Notes under the pieces: generated by a model
What the model saw: the letters and a program-made list of their open reading frames with translations, nothing else
The model's database searches: none
What the model was told of the DNA's origin: nothing
Shown here: in pieces, positions 34,875 through 44,403 of the stretch
How the letters are laid out: each line of letters opens with the position of its first letter
Position numbering within the stretch: position 1 is the stretch's first letter
Translations under genes and position numbers: made by a program
NCBI RefSeq assembly: GCF_011617465.1
Contig: NZ_CP050153.1
Location: 2,542,001 to 2,606,000, forward strand
Direction: 5' to 3'
DNA length: 64,000 bases
Origin: Brevibacterium pigmentatum
GTDB lineage: Bacteria; Actinomycetota; Actinomycetes; Actinomycetales; Brevibacteriaceae

Positions 34875-35726
34875 TTGACCGAAATCATCCGCAACGCCCG
34901 CGCCGCAGCTCTGCCCGCCAAACTCTCCCGGTCCTGGCTGCTCGTCAATGCTGCGAGGGAGGAGCTGTTCACTCCTGCGCAGACCTCGGAAGCGGATTCC
35001 GTCATCTTCGACCTCGAGGCTTCTGTCGCCGATGACAAGAAGATCGAAGCCCGCGACAATGTCGTGCGCGCCCTCGACTCGGGAATGTCCGCCTGGGTGC
35101 GGATCAACAAGATGGAATCCGAGTTCTGGGCCGACGACCTCGCCGCCGTCGCCATGCTTCCGGGCCTGCGCGGAGTCATGCTGCCCGAGACCGAACGCCC
35201 CGAGCAAGTGTCCTACACCGCGATGCGCGCGAAGGCCGGCCTGCCCGTGCTCGCCCTCCTGGAATCGGCCCGCGGAGTGGAGAACGCCACCCGCATCGCC
35301 GAGGCGCCCGGCACCTTCCGTCTGGCCTTCGGCACCAATGACTTCCGCAAGGACACCGGCTTCTCCGGCGATCCGATGGCTCTGGCCTATGCCCGCTCAC
35401 GCCTGACGATCGCTTCCCGCATGGGCGGCCTGCCCGGACCCATCGACGGCCCTTCGGCCGCCGATGCCGATGATGAGAAGGTCTGGGCCGATGCCGAAGT
35501 CACACACATGATGGGCATGACCGGAAAGCTCGTCCTCACCGTCGACCAGGTCAACACCCTCAACGAGGCGATGAGCCCGAGCGAAGACGAACGCGATTGG
35601 GCCCGCCAGATGCTCGAAGCCGCCGAAGGCGGATCCGAGATCACCGACGGCTCCTACCTGCCGCGCCTGGCCCGCGCCAAGAAGATCGCGTCCATGGCCG
35701 ACGCCTACGGTCTCTGGAACGCTTGA
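34875..35726 (+). CDS. HpcH/HpaI aldolase / citrate lyase beta-type protein
   Basis: This 283-residue TIM-barrel lyase is of the CitE/malyl-CoA lyase type, using Mg2+ to make or break C-C bonds with acyl-CoA or oxo acids. Visible elements are VIFDLEASVADD near 36-48, the VRIN substrate Arg near 75, MLPETE near 103, LLESARGVENA with the metal Glu near 130, and FGTNDFRKD with the metal Asp near 158. The TTG at 34875 has GAGAGAAAG about 8 bp upstream; an extension to 34749 adds unlikely Lys/Pro/Arg-rich sequence. It overlaps the next gene by 4 bp. Confidence 0.88.
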   Translation: MTEIIRNARAAALPAKLSRSWLLVNAAREELFTPAQTSEADSVIFDLEASVADDKKIEARDNVVRALDSGMSAWVRINKMESEFWADDLAAVAMLPGLRGVMLPETERPEQVSYTAMRAKAGLPVLALLESARGVENATRIAEAPGTFRLAFGTNDFRKDTGFSGDPMALAYARSRLTIASRMGGLPGPIDGPSAADADDEKVWADAEVTHMMGMTGKLVLTVDQVNTLNEAMSPSEDERDWARQMLEAAEGGSEITDGSYLPRLARAKKIASMADAYGLWNA

Positions 35727-36424
35727 GCCGACAGCCGCCTTGGCTGCTGTGGGCAACACTGCCCGCCGTCCTGCTCGTCATCGCCTTCGGACTGTGGCTG
35801 CATCTCGAGCGCATCGGCCCCACGCCGGTCGATCAGTCGTGGCTGGAGCTCGCCGGCCTCGATAGAGGCTCGGTGCCGTACTGGATCGCCGTCGTCCTCG
35901 CCGAGGTCGGCGGCGGTACCGGTGTGGTCATCTGCACCGCGCTGCTCGCGAGCATCTTCGTGCTGCGCAGACGCCTGCGCTCGGCGATCTTCCTCGTCAC
36001 CACGATGTTCGCCGGCATCGCCGCCTCGGAGCTCCTCAAGGCCATCGTCACCCGGCTGCGCCCCGGCGACCAGCTCTACGCATCCTTGGGATTCTCCTAT
36101 CCCTCTGGGCATTCGATGGGCGCTGCCGCACTGGCCATGAGTCTGGCCATCATCGCCTGCCGCCGTCATCAGCGGCGCGGATCGGCAACCCAGGCAACAG
36201 AAGCACAAGCACCGAGGATGGGCTTCCATTGGTCGTTCATCCTCGCCGGGATCTGGATCCTCGGCATGATGTGGTCGCGGACCGCGCTCCAGGTCCATTG
36301 GCTCACCGACACGATCGCCGGTGCCTTCATCGGCATCGCCGTCGCCGTTCTCGTCGACGAATTCTGGACCCTGGCAGCGCAGAAGACCCGCTCACCCCGC
36401 TTCGCTCTGTGGCTTGCGGATTGA
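35723..36424 (+). CDS. PAP2-family membrane phosphatase
   Basis: This polytopic membrane phosphatase of 233 residues has the three PAP2 signature blocks: KAIVTRLRP (about 111), YPSGHSMGA (about 130) and SRTALQVHWLTD (about 190). It could dephosphorylate phosphatidic acid, undecaprenyl pyrophosphate or a similar lipid. The TTG start overlaps the aldolase stop (TTGA), so the pair is translationally coupled although the functions seem unrelated. Confidence 0.9.
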   Translation: MSRQPPWLLWATLPAVLLVIAFGLWLHLERIGPTPVDQSWLELAGLDRGSVPYWIAVVLAEVGGGTGVVICTALLASIFVLRRRLRSAIFLVTTMFAGIAASELLKAIVTRLRPGDQLYASLGFSYPSGHSMGAAALAMSLAIIACRRHQRRGSATQATEAQAPRMGFHWSFILAGIWILGMMWSRTALQVHWLTDTIAGAFIGIAVAVLVDEFWTLAAQKTRSPRFALWLAD

Positions 36425-36445
36425 ACGGGTCCTCTTGCTGAGAAG

Positions 36446-37210
36446 CTATTTGGCGTAGTCATTCGTGGTTTCAGACAAGCTGGTAGCAGTCTTCTTCCAA
36501 TATTTGCCGGAACTATCCATCAACTCCACATAATCGATCTCAGCCCTAATACCACAAATAATTCTCGATTCGTCCACATTTTCACTCACGTGAGCCAACA
36601 GAACAAATGATACAAACTCGTCCAGATCGTAGTGCTCCGCTTGCCCGCCTCGAATTATCGGATAATCAAAATCGCGATCCGGACCCCACGGCAACGACTT
36701 ATCCGCACCAGTCGGATCACCTGGAGTCCATGACTGCTTCCAAGAATGGACCTTCTCATAGCCTCCTGCAATAGTTGCTGTATCCACCATGTAAGAGTTC
36801 TCACCAGTGATGGTCAGCCCCCGGCCTTGATCCGCAAAATACACGTACCAATCAATTACCACCTTGTAGACAACGGCCCGACTAACACCTAAATTCTCAA
36901 TCACCAGCTCAGAGCCGGAATTACGCAAGAATAGAGGTCGATGGTCCGAATCTTCAATAGAAAGACTCACAAAATATTTATCAAGTTTCTGGTCATCTAT
37001 ATTTGAGAATTGCGGATCATAAGAGCAGACGACGCGATTGGCACCCTTAACTCGAAAATTAACCGAACGCGCAGTAGCTTCTTGGGCTCGCTCGTCAGCC
37101 TCCTGTCGTAGCTGAGAGTCCGCAACGTACGTTCGTAACGCGATAAAGCCGCCGATAGCCGCAACTAGAACTCCCGCAATCCCAACAATCGAGTCAACGA
37201 CTTCGAGCAT
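36446..37210 (-). CDS. Orphan membrane-anchored protein in an A+T-rich island
   Basis: The product has 254 residues. One hydrophobic helix (about residues 7-27) is followed by a short charged, coiled-coil-like linker (SQLRQEADERAQEA). A large mainly beta-rich soluble domain follows (LFLRNSGSELVIENLGVSRAVVYKV), with no motif I recognise. An excellent Shine-Dalgarno (AAGGAG) precedes the ATG. Base composition is about 43-46% G+C by eye, against about 64% around it, and codon use differs strongly, which indicates recent horizontal acquisition. It sits alone between the PAP2 gene and serA, with no integrase or repeats visible. Confidence 0.85.
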   Translation of the reverse strand: MLEVVDSIVGIAGVLVAAIGGFIALRTYVADSQLRQEADERAQEATARSVNFRVKGANRVVCSYDPQFSNIDDQKLDKYFVSLSIEDSDHRPLFLRNSGSELVIENLGVSRAVVYKVVIDWYVYFADQGRGLTITGENSYMVDTATIAGGYEKVHSWKQSWTPGDPTGADKSLPWGPDRDFDYPIIRGGQAEHYDLDEFVSFVLLAHVSENVDESRIICGIRAEIDYVELMDSSGKYWKKTATSLSETTNDYAK

Positions 37211-37270
37211 CGCTCATCTCCTTCAACTACCGCTGATGCGGGCCAAGATGATCTGGAAATCTTCCGATCC

Positions 37271-38863
37271 TCAGTCCTCCTGGAGCGAGACGCCGGTGAA
37301 GGCCGAAGCGTTCACGGCACCGGCCACGGCCTTGACGACCTCGTCCGAGACGACCGAATCCACTGCCAGGACGGACAGCGCCTCGTTGCTCGTCGACGCG
37401 GGCGAGACCTGCATGCCCGCGATATTGACGTTGTTGGCACCCAGCGCCAGACCCAGCTGACCGATGATTCCCGGACGGTCCTCGTAGCGGAAGATGAGCA
37501 GGTTGTCGGTCAGCTCGATCTCGAGCGAGTAGCCGTCGACTTCGGTGAGCTTCTGCACGAGCTTCGGTCCGGTCACGGTGCCGGACACGGAGATGCGCTG
37601 CCCGCTGCTCGTCGTCGCGGTGAGACGGGTGATGTTGCGGAACGATTCGCAGTACGGATCGGTGACGAGCTCGACGCCGATTCCGCGCTCTTCGGCCAGC
37701 AGCGGAGCATTGACATAGGAGACCTGGTCGGACACGACGTCCTTGAACAGGCCCTTGAGTGCGGAGAGCTTGAGGACGGAGACGTCCTTGTCGGCGATCT
37801 CGCCGTTGACCTCGACCTTGAAGTGCGTGACCGAGGAGTCGGCCAGCGCATTGACGACCCGGCCCAGACGTTCGGCCAGGGGAATGCCGGGACGCACATC
37901 CTCGTGGATGGCACCTCCTGCGACGTTGACCGCATCGGGGACGAGCTCGCCGGCCAGGGCCTTGCGCACGGACTTCGCCACGGCGACGCCGGCCTTCTCC
38001 TGGGCCTCATGGGTCGAGGCGCCCAGGTGCGGGGTGACGTTGACGGCGTCGAGGTCCATGAGCGCCGAGTGCTCCGGCGGTTCGACGTTCCAGACGTCGA
38101 TTCCGGCTCCGCCGACCTCACCGCTGGCCACGGCCTCGGCCAGGGCCGCCTCGTCGATGATGCCGCCGCGGGCGACGTTGATGAACCGGGTTCCGGGCTT
38201 GGCGGCCTTGAGCTCCTCGGTGCTGATCATGCCGACGGTCTCCGGCGTCTTGGGCATGTGCACGGTGACGAAGTCGGACACGGCGAGCAGACCAGGCAGG
38301 TCGAGGACCTCGACGCCCATCTGAGCCGCACGGGCCTGAGTGATGTAGGGATCGTAGCCGACGAGGCGCATGCCGAAGGCCTTCGCGCGCTCGGCGACGA
38401 GTCCGCCGATGCGGCCGAGGCCGACGATGCCCAGGGTCTTCTCGTAGAGTTCTACGCCGGTGTACTTCTTCCGGTTCCACTCCCCTGCCTTCAGCGAAGT
38501 GTTTCCGGCACCGAAGTAGCGAGCCGAACCGAGGATGTGAGCCATCGTCAGCTCGGCTGCCGAGATGATGTTCGACGTGGGTGCGTTGACGACCATGACA
38601 CCCGCCGAGGTGGCTGCGGGGACATCGACATTGTCGAGTCCGACTCCGGCGCGGGCGATGACCTTGAGGTTCTTCGCAGCGTTGATGGCTTCGGCATCGA
38701 CCTGCGTGGCCGACCGGACGAGGATCGCATCGGCGTCGGCGATGGCGGGCAGGAGCTGGGATCGGTCAGCGCCCTCGGTGTGACGGATCTCGAAGTCTCC
38801 TCCGAGAGCTTCGATGGTGGCCGGTGACAGTTCTTCGGCGATGAGCACGACGGGCTTGGGCAC
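37271..38863 (-). CDS. serA: D-3-phosphoglycerate dehydrogenase
   Basis: It catalyses the first step of serine biosynthesis. The 530-residue protein has the catalytic and NAD-binding domains (Rossmann GIVGLGRIGGLVAERAK near 147; VNVARGGIIDE near 230; HLGASTHEAQE near 280). An intervening ASB domain and a C-terminal ACT domain (about 455-530, YEDRPGIIGQLG) that binds serine for feedback inhibition complete it. This long form is typical of actinobacteria. It lies in the leuB-serA-ilvC block. Confidence 0.97.
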   Translation of the reverse strand: MPKPVVLIAEELSPATIEALGGDFEIRHTEGADRSQLLPAIADADAILVRSATQVDAEAINAAKNLKVIARAGVGLDNVDVPAATSAGVMVVNAPTSNIISAAELTMAHILGSARYFGAGNTSLKAGEWNRKKYTGVELYEKTLGIVGLGRIGGLVAERAKAFGMRLVGYDPYITQARAAQMGVEVLDLPGLLAVSDFVTVHMPKTPETVGMISTEELKAAKPGTRFINVARGGIIDEAALAEAVASGEVGGAGIDVWNVEPPEHSALMDLDAVNVTPHLGASTHEAQEKAGVAVAKSVRKALAGELVPDAVNVAGGAIHEDVRPGIPLAERLGRVVNALADSSVTHFKVEVNGEIADKDVSVLKLSALKGLFKDVVSDQVSYVNAPLLAEERGIGVELVTDPYCESFRNITRLTATTSSGQRISVSGTVTGPKLVQKLTEVDGYSLEIELTDNLLIFRYEDRPGIIGQLGLALGANNVNIAGMQVSPASTSNEALSVLAVDSVVSDEVVKAVAGAVNASAFTGVSLQED

Positions 38864-38990
38864 TGATTTCCTCCTGTTGCGTCCGGGACGCGTCCACCTT
38901 ATGAGACTTTCAGGATTCCTTCACAAGGTCTCAGATTCTGGGAACAATCGCTCAACAGACCGTTCGGGTTGCTCAGAATCCGCGGCGTGC

Positions 38991-40283
38991 TCAGAATCCG
39001 TTCGGCGAATACGGCGCCCGGCCGAGACTGAACATCGCACTGGCGAGCACAGCGGACCCCGGTGTGTGCTCATCGATGCGTCCAGCCCGGGCGAGGATGA
39101 CGGGATCGGCACCGCCGAGGAACAGGGACCCGAGCTCGGCGATGCCGAGCCCCAGATCTGCCGGCGTCGAATCGGAGGCGGGGGTCACCTCGGCATCGGT
39201 GCCGTCCGATGTGATCGTGTACCGCCCGCCGGCGAGGTCGAGGGAATCGTCGATGTCGATCGTCAGCGTCCCGGGCACGTACCAGGGTCGGGCCTCGAGC
39301 GCGGCCTTGACGTCGAGGATGCGGATCCAGATGTTGTCTTCACTGGCGACGGTCTTCACGCGCCGCGAATCGGTGAGCAGCCACGGCAGCGGCGAGTATT
39401 CGGCGGACTCGCCGAAGGTCACGCGGGTCGAGAGGTCGATGGCGGCGAGGAACGACCACAGGGAGGCGTAGGCCGCATCGGTGGCGGCCACGAAGTCGAT
39501 GATGTCAACGGTCGGCGGCGACTTCGACCAGCCGGCGAACTTGTAGGACACATAGCCGTCGGGCTCACCCTGTTCGTCGAAGTGCAGAGCCGCGCGGACC
39601 CCGCGGTCCTCTTCGCCGGTCTCGACGTTGAGGGCACCGGTGGCGCGTTCGATGTAAGTCTGCTGGCGCTCCATCGCCCCGGGCGAGGTGCGCATGAAAC
39701 GGTGGTAGATCTTCGGAGCCAGCTCGCGCAGCTCACTGGGCAGGCACATCTCGACGCGGCGATCGGGTTCGCGGACCATCTTGAACCCGGGTGAGGTGTC
39801 GACCTCGATCGAACGCAGCCAGGTCGCCACGCCGAATCCGAACCGCGAGTAGATTCCGCCTTCGGTCGCGGTCAGCGCGGCGAACGGGTAGCCGGCGGCC
39901 TTCGCCTCGGCGAGGTCCGTGGTCATCAGCGATCGGAGGAGTCCGCGACGGCGATGCGTCGGGCGCACCGTGATCCAGGTGATGAGGTGGCCGGGGACCA
40001 GGCGGCCGCCGCCGACATTGACGAGCTTTTCGAACCACGCGAAGGTCGCGACCGGGATGGACGAGTCCAGTCCGTGTCCGAACTCCTGGTCGGCGTAGAC
40101 GGCCGTGAGCTTGCGCCCATCGGCGATCGCCCGCTTCACTCGTCCGACCAGGGCCTTATCCGTGGAGCGGGGGTCGTGGAAGCCGACGCTCGTCGAGGCG
40201 AAGTACGCCTTGGTGCGCTCATCCGGCTCGCCGGTGGCTTCGTCGATGGTGGGCTCGAAGTCTTCGAATCTGTAATTCGTCAC
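38991..40283 (-). CDS. Eis-like GNAT N-acetyltransferase
   Basis: This 430-residue protein has the tripartite architecture of the Eis family. An N-terminal GNAT domain has ITVRPTHRRRGLLRSLM near 105-120 and FAALTATEGGIYSRFGFGVAT near 135-155. A second GNAT-like domain and a C-terminal sterol-carrier-like domain end with the free carboxylate (GRAPYSPNGF). Eis proteins acetylate amines of aminoglycosides or peptides using acetyl-CoA. It follows serA's promoter region and precedes the ilvC terminator; its role here is unknown. Confidence 0.88.
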   Translation of the reverse strand: MTNYRFEDFEPTIDEATGEPDERTKAYFASTSVGFHDPRSTDKALVGRVKRAIADGRKLTAVYADQEFGHGLDSSIPVATFAWFEKLVNVGGGRLVPGHLITWITVRPTHRRRGLLRSLMTTDLAEAKAAGYPFAALTATEGGIYSRFGFGVATWLRSIEVDTSPGFKMVREPDRRVEMCLPSELRELAPKIYHRFMRTSPGAMERQQTYIERATGALNVETGEEDRGVRAALHFDEQGEPDGYVSYKFAGWSKSPPTVDIIDFVAATDAAYASLWSFLAAIDLSTRVTFGESAEYSPLPWLLTDSRRVKTVASEDNIWIRILDVKAALEARPWYVPGTLTIDIDDSLDLAGGRYTITSDGTDAEVTPASDSTPADLGLGIAELGSLFLGGADPVILARAGRIDEHTPGSAVLASAMFSLGRAPYSPNGF

Positions 40284-40341
40284 ACCTCCACACTAGTCCA
40301 GTTCGGTGCCGCCGTCGGAAGATTCTCCCGGGTGAATGCGC

Positions 40342-40377
40342 AGGAGCCCCGGACACCAAACGGTGTCCGGGGCTCCT
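40342..40377 (-). terminator. Strong hairpin downstream of ilvC
   Basis: A perfect 16-bp stem (AGGAGCCCCGGACACC / GGTGTCCGGGGCTCCT) with a 4-nt loop lies between ilvC and the Eis-like gene. It is the likely end of the ilvBNC transcript. Confidence 0.8.
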
Positions 40378-40411
40378 CTGCTCAGTTCTGCTCAGTGTCG
40401 AGCGATCAGAC

Positions 40412-41455
<1,044 letters not shown>

Positions 41456-41549
41456 TTATGCTTACGGGATGATGTCCCCATTGTTTCACAGTTCGGTACT
41501 GCTGTTCACTTATTGAGATGACGGGGGTTCCACAGGTTGGAACGCGAAA

Positions 41550-42065
41550 TCAGCTCCGGAGGGCGCGGTCGGTGATCGACTTCGCCCCACGGCCGATGGC
41601 CACGGTTCCCGACTGCACGATCTCCTTGATGCCGAAGGGCTCGAGGACCTCGCGCAGCGCTTCGACCTTGCCGAGTTCACCGGTGGCCTCGATGCTCACG
41701 GAGTCGGGTCCGACGTCGACGATCTTCGCGCGGAACATCTCCACCGCCGAGGCGACCTGCGGACGTGTCGCCGCATTCGCCTTGACCTTGTAGATGATGT
41801 GCGCACGACGCACCGAGGTCTCGGGTTCGAGCTCGACGATCTTGATGACGTTGACGAGCTTGTTCAGCTGCTTCGTCACCTGTTCCAGGGGAACATCGTT
41901 GACGTCGACGACCACCGTGATCCGCGAGAGCTCTTCGTGCTCGGTCACACCGACGGCGAGGCTGTGGATGTTGAAGCCGCGACGGGCGATGAGCCCGGTG
42001 AACCGGGTGAGCACACCGGGCTTATTCTCGACCAGGACAGAGAGTGTGTGCCGGCTGTTGTTCAT
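41550..42065 (-). CDS. ilvN: Acetolactate synthase small (regulatory) subunit
   Basis: The 171-residue subunit has an N-terminal ACT domain ([30 protein letters not shown]) that binds valine and confers feedback inhibition, and a C-terminal ALS_ss domain. It overlaps ilvB by 4 bp (ATGA), which gives stoichiometric expression with the catalytic subunit. Confidence 0.96.
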   Translation of the reverse strand: MNNSRHTLSVLVENKPGVLTRFTGLIARRGFNIHSLAVGVTEHEELSRITVVVDVNDVPLEQVTKQLNKLVNVIKIVELEPETSVRRAHIIYKVKANAATRPQVASAVEMFRAKIVDVGPDSVSIEATGELGKVEALREVLEPFGIKEIVQSGTVAIGRGAKSITDRALRS

Positions 42066-43996
42066 TCCAGGCCTCCTTCGATCTGAGCCACGGAACGCAC
42101 CGTGCCGTCTTCGTTCGCTCCAGCCTCGGCGATGGCGGCCTCGGCTTCCTCTTCGCCCTCCCCGTCGAATTCGGGGCGGATGCCGCGGGCGTACTCGATC
42201 TCATCGTTCGACACACCTGCCGCGACCATCGGCCACACCATCGCATCCGGCGGGACCGTGAAGTCGAGGACGACCGGTCGGTCATTGATCGACAGCGCCT
42301 TCTCGATCGCGGCGTCGACATCCTCGTTGCGGTCCACGCGCAGCGCTTCGCAGCCGTAGGCTTCGGCCAGTTTGACGAAGTCGGGGATGCGGATCGTCTC
42401 GTGACCGGTGTTGAGGTCGGTGTTCGAGTAGCGGCCGTCGTAGAACAGGGTCTGCCACTGGCGGACCATGCCCAGCGACGAGTTGTTGATGATCGCGACC
42501 TTGATCGGAATGTTGTTGAGCGCGCAGGTGGCCAGTTCCTGATTCGTCATCTGGAAGCAGCCGTCACCGTCGATCGCCCACACCACGCGGTCGGGCTGGC
42601 TGACCTTCGCACCCATGGCCGCGGGAACGGAGTAGCCCATGGTGCCGAGTCCACCGGAGTTGAGCCACGACTTGGGGCGTTCGAATTCGACGAACTGAGC
42701 CGCCCACATCTGGTGCTGCCCCACTCCTGCGGCATAGACCGCCTCGGGGCCGGTGAGCGCGGAGATCCGGGAGATGACGTACTGCGGATCGCACAGCTCG
42801 CCGTGCGTCTCGTAGCCGAGCGGGTAGGTCTGCTTGAGACGATTGAGGAAGCGCCACCACGGTTCGCGCTGACGCTCCAGGGCCTTGGGGAACTTGCTGC
42901 GCATCTCCGCGAGCATCTCGGCGAGCACTTCGCGGGCATCGCCGACGATCGCGACATCGACCTCGCGGTTCTTGCCGATCTCGGCCGGGTCGATATCGGC
43001 GTGGATGACCTGCGCGTTCGGGGCGAAGGAATCGAGCTTGCCGGTCACTCGGTCGTCGAAGCGGGCGCCGATGGCGATGAGCAGGTCGGCCTTCTGGAAG
43101 GCGGTGACGGCAGGCACGCTGCCGTGCATTCCGGGCATGCCCAGGTGCAGCTGGTGGGAGTCGGGGAAAGCTCCTCGGGCCATGAGCGTGGTGACCACGG
43201 GGATGTTCGTGGCCTCGGCCAGGCGCAGCAGCTCCTTCTCGGCCTCCGAGCGGATGACTCCGCCGCCGATGTAGAACACGGGGCGCTGAGCCTCCGACAT
43301 CAGACGCGCGGCCTCGCGGATCTGCTTGGCGTGCGGCTTGAGGATCGGGCGGTAGCCGGACAGCGCCGGCTCCTCCGGCCAGACGAACGGAGCCGTGCCG
43401 GTCTGGGCGTCCTTGGTGATGTCGACGAGCACGGGGCCGGGACGACCGGTGGTTGCGATGTGGTGGGCGTTGACGAGGACTCCGGGGATATCCTCGGCGC
43501 GGGTGACGAGGAAGCTGTGCTTGGTCACCGGCATCGTCATGCCGACGATATCGGCTTCCTGGAATGCGTCGGTGCCGAGCAGCGTCGAGGCCTGCTGGCC
43601 GGTGATCGCGAGCATCGGCACGGAGTCCATGTTCGCGTCGGCCAGCGCCGTGATGAGGTTGGTCGCACCCGGACCCGAGGTGGCGATGCACACGCCGAGC
43701 TTGCCGGATGCGGCCGCATAGCCTTCGGCCGCGTGGCCGGCGCCCTGCTCATGGCGGACGAGGATATGGCGGATCTTCTCGGTCTCGAAGAGCGGGTCAT
43801 AGGTGGGAAGGATGGTGCCGCCGGGAAGCCCGAATACCGTGTCGACCTCGAGCTTCTCGAGGCTGCGGACGATCGCCTGCGCGCCGGTGAGGACCTCGGG
43901 GCCGGTGTTGCGGCGAATACTGGACGGTGTGGCTGTGACCGGTGCGGACGCGGGTTGAGTGCCCGTGTCCTTCGCGGTCGAGGGCTTGGCTGCCAT
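42062..43996 (-). CDS. ilvB: Acetolactate synthase large (catalytic) subunit
   Basis: This thiamin-diphosphate enzyme condenses pyruvate to acetolactate or acetohydroxybutyrate. The protein has 644 residues, including an Ala/Pro/Thr-rich N-terminal extension of about 35. The catalytic Glu is in [14 protein letters not shown], and the TPP-binding motif is [12 protein letters not shown] (about 495) ending in NN. The C-terminal tail is acidic (EEEAEAA). It is preceded by a strong ribosome binding site (AGGAAGGATAGG) and by the leader-peptide attenuator at 44038-44142. Confidence 0.97.
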   Translation of the reverse strand: MAAKPSTAKDTGTQPASAPVTATPSSIRRNTGPEVLTGAQAIVRSLEKLEVDTVFGLPGGTILPTYDPLFETEKIRHILVRHEQGAGHAAEGYAAASGKLGVCIATSGPGATNLITALADANMDSVPMLAITGQQASTLLGTDAFQEADIVGMTMPVTKHSFLVTRAEDIPGVLVNAHHIATTGRPGPVLVDITKDAQTGTAPFVWPEEPALSGYRPILKPHAKQIREAARLMSEAQRPVFYIGGGVIRSEAEKELLRLAEATNIPVVTTLMARGAFPDSHQLHLGMPGMHGSVPAVTAFQKADLLIAIGARFDDRVTGKLDSFAPNAQVIHADIDPAEIGKNREVDVAIVGDAREVLAEMLAEMRSKFPKALERQREPWWRFLNRLKQTYPLGYETHGELCDPQYVISRISALTGPEAVYAAGVGQHQMWAAQFVEFERPKSWLNSGGLGTMGYSVPAAMGAKVSQPDRVVWAIDGDGCFQMTNQELATCALNNIPIKVAIINNSSLGMVRQWQTLFYDGRYSNTDLNTGHETIRIPDFVKLAEAYGCEALRVDRNEDVDAAIEKALSINDRPVVLDFTVPPDAMVWPMVAAGVSNDEIEYARGIRPEFDGEGEEEAEAAIAEAGANEDGTVRSVAQIEGGLE

Positions 43997-44037
43997 CGAT
44001 TCCTATCCTTCCTAGGTTTCCTTCTCATCTCCGCATT

Positions 44038-44066
44038 AAAAAAGCCCCTCCGGATTCGGTAGGGGC
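44038..44066 (-). terminator. Attenuator terminator in the ilvBNC leader
   Basis: On the minus strand, GCCCCTACC pairs with GG-AGGGGC and is followed by a TTTTTT run, 42 bp before ilvB. Together with the Leu/Val/Ile leader peptide just upstream it forms a classical transcription attenuator: stalling at scarce branched-chain codons should free an antiterminator, and smooth translation allows this stem to form. Confidence 0.85.
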
Positions 44067-44091
44067 GCGCGGAACGTGTCGTCTCGACAGG

Positions 44092-44142
44092 CTACGGAAG
44101 ATCCGCGCGCTGGCTAATAACGACGACAAGAAGGTGAGTCAT
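44092..44142 (-). CDS. ilvB leader peptide (16 residues)
   Basis: This short frame encodes MTHLLVVVISQRADLP and stop. Residues 4-9 (LLVVVI) are a run of all three end-product amino acids of the ilvBNC/leu pathways. Such peptides regulate ilvB operons in actinobacteria and enterobacteria by ribosome stalling (family knowledge). It is placed between a TTGACA promoter and the terminator at 44038-44066. The ATG may be the transcription start (leaderless) because the -10-like AACTAT ends about 7 bp upstream. Confidence 0.9.
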   Translation of the reverse strand: MTHLLVVVISQRADLP

Positions 44143-44148
44143 GCCTCA

Positions 44149-44178
44149 ATAGTTCACCGCAGCGCTTGAGGGTGTCAA
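44149..44178 (-). promoter_or_regulatory. Probable ilvBNC promoter
   Basis: TTGACA (44173-44178) and AACTAT (44149-44154) are read on the minus strand with an 18-nt spacer. The -35 element is an exact consensus match, the -10 is weak. The predicted start lies at or next to the leader-peptide ATG. Confidence 0.6.
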
Positions 44179-44403
44179 ACCTCGCAATCGTTCGTCCCAA
44201 CATTCGAGACTTCGGATAGTTGCCATGCGAGACTCGCCGAGGCGGCGCCGCGATCACATCTGCCCACGGTCCACGGCCCGTCAGCGCTATTCAGCAGTGT
44301 CATTCAGCGCAGAAAGACAGTCCGATTCAGCGCACAGAGAAACGGGAAGCCCGTTCGCCGGATTCGTGGAATAGGTCACAGTGTCCGACTAGGCTGGAGT
44401 ATC
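44179..44403. other. Spacer upstream of the ABC exporter
   Basis: The 225-nt divergent spacer contains one copy of the recurrent CCGAGGCGG motif (44237-44245) and presumably the ABC promoter. No reading frame or strong hairpin was recognised. Confidence 0.4.

Noticed and set aside
35597..35722. Upstream extension of the PAP2 gene
   Set aside because: It overlaps the aldolase coding sequence out of frame; the TTG coupled to the aldolase stop gives the normal PAP2 length.
40342..40377. Small RNA gene
   Set aside because: The single perfect stem with tetraloop directly after ilvC is fully explained as a terminator.
42044..44062. Long open frame antisense to ilvB
   Set aside because: It mirrors the ilvB codon pattern and lacks any motif; ilvB with its operon and leader is certain.
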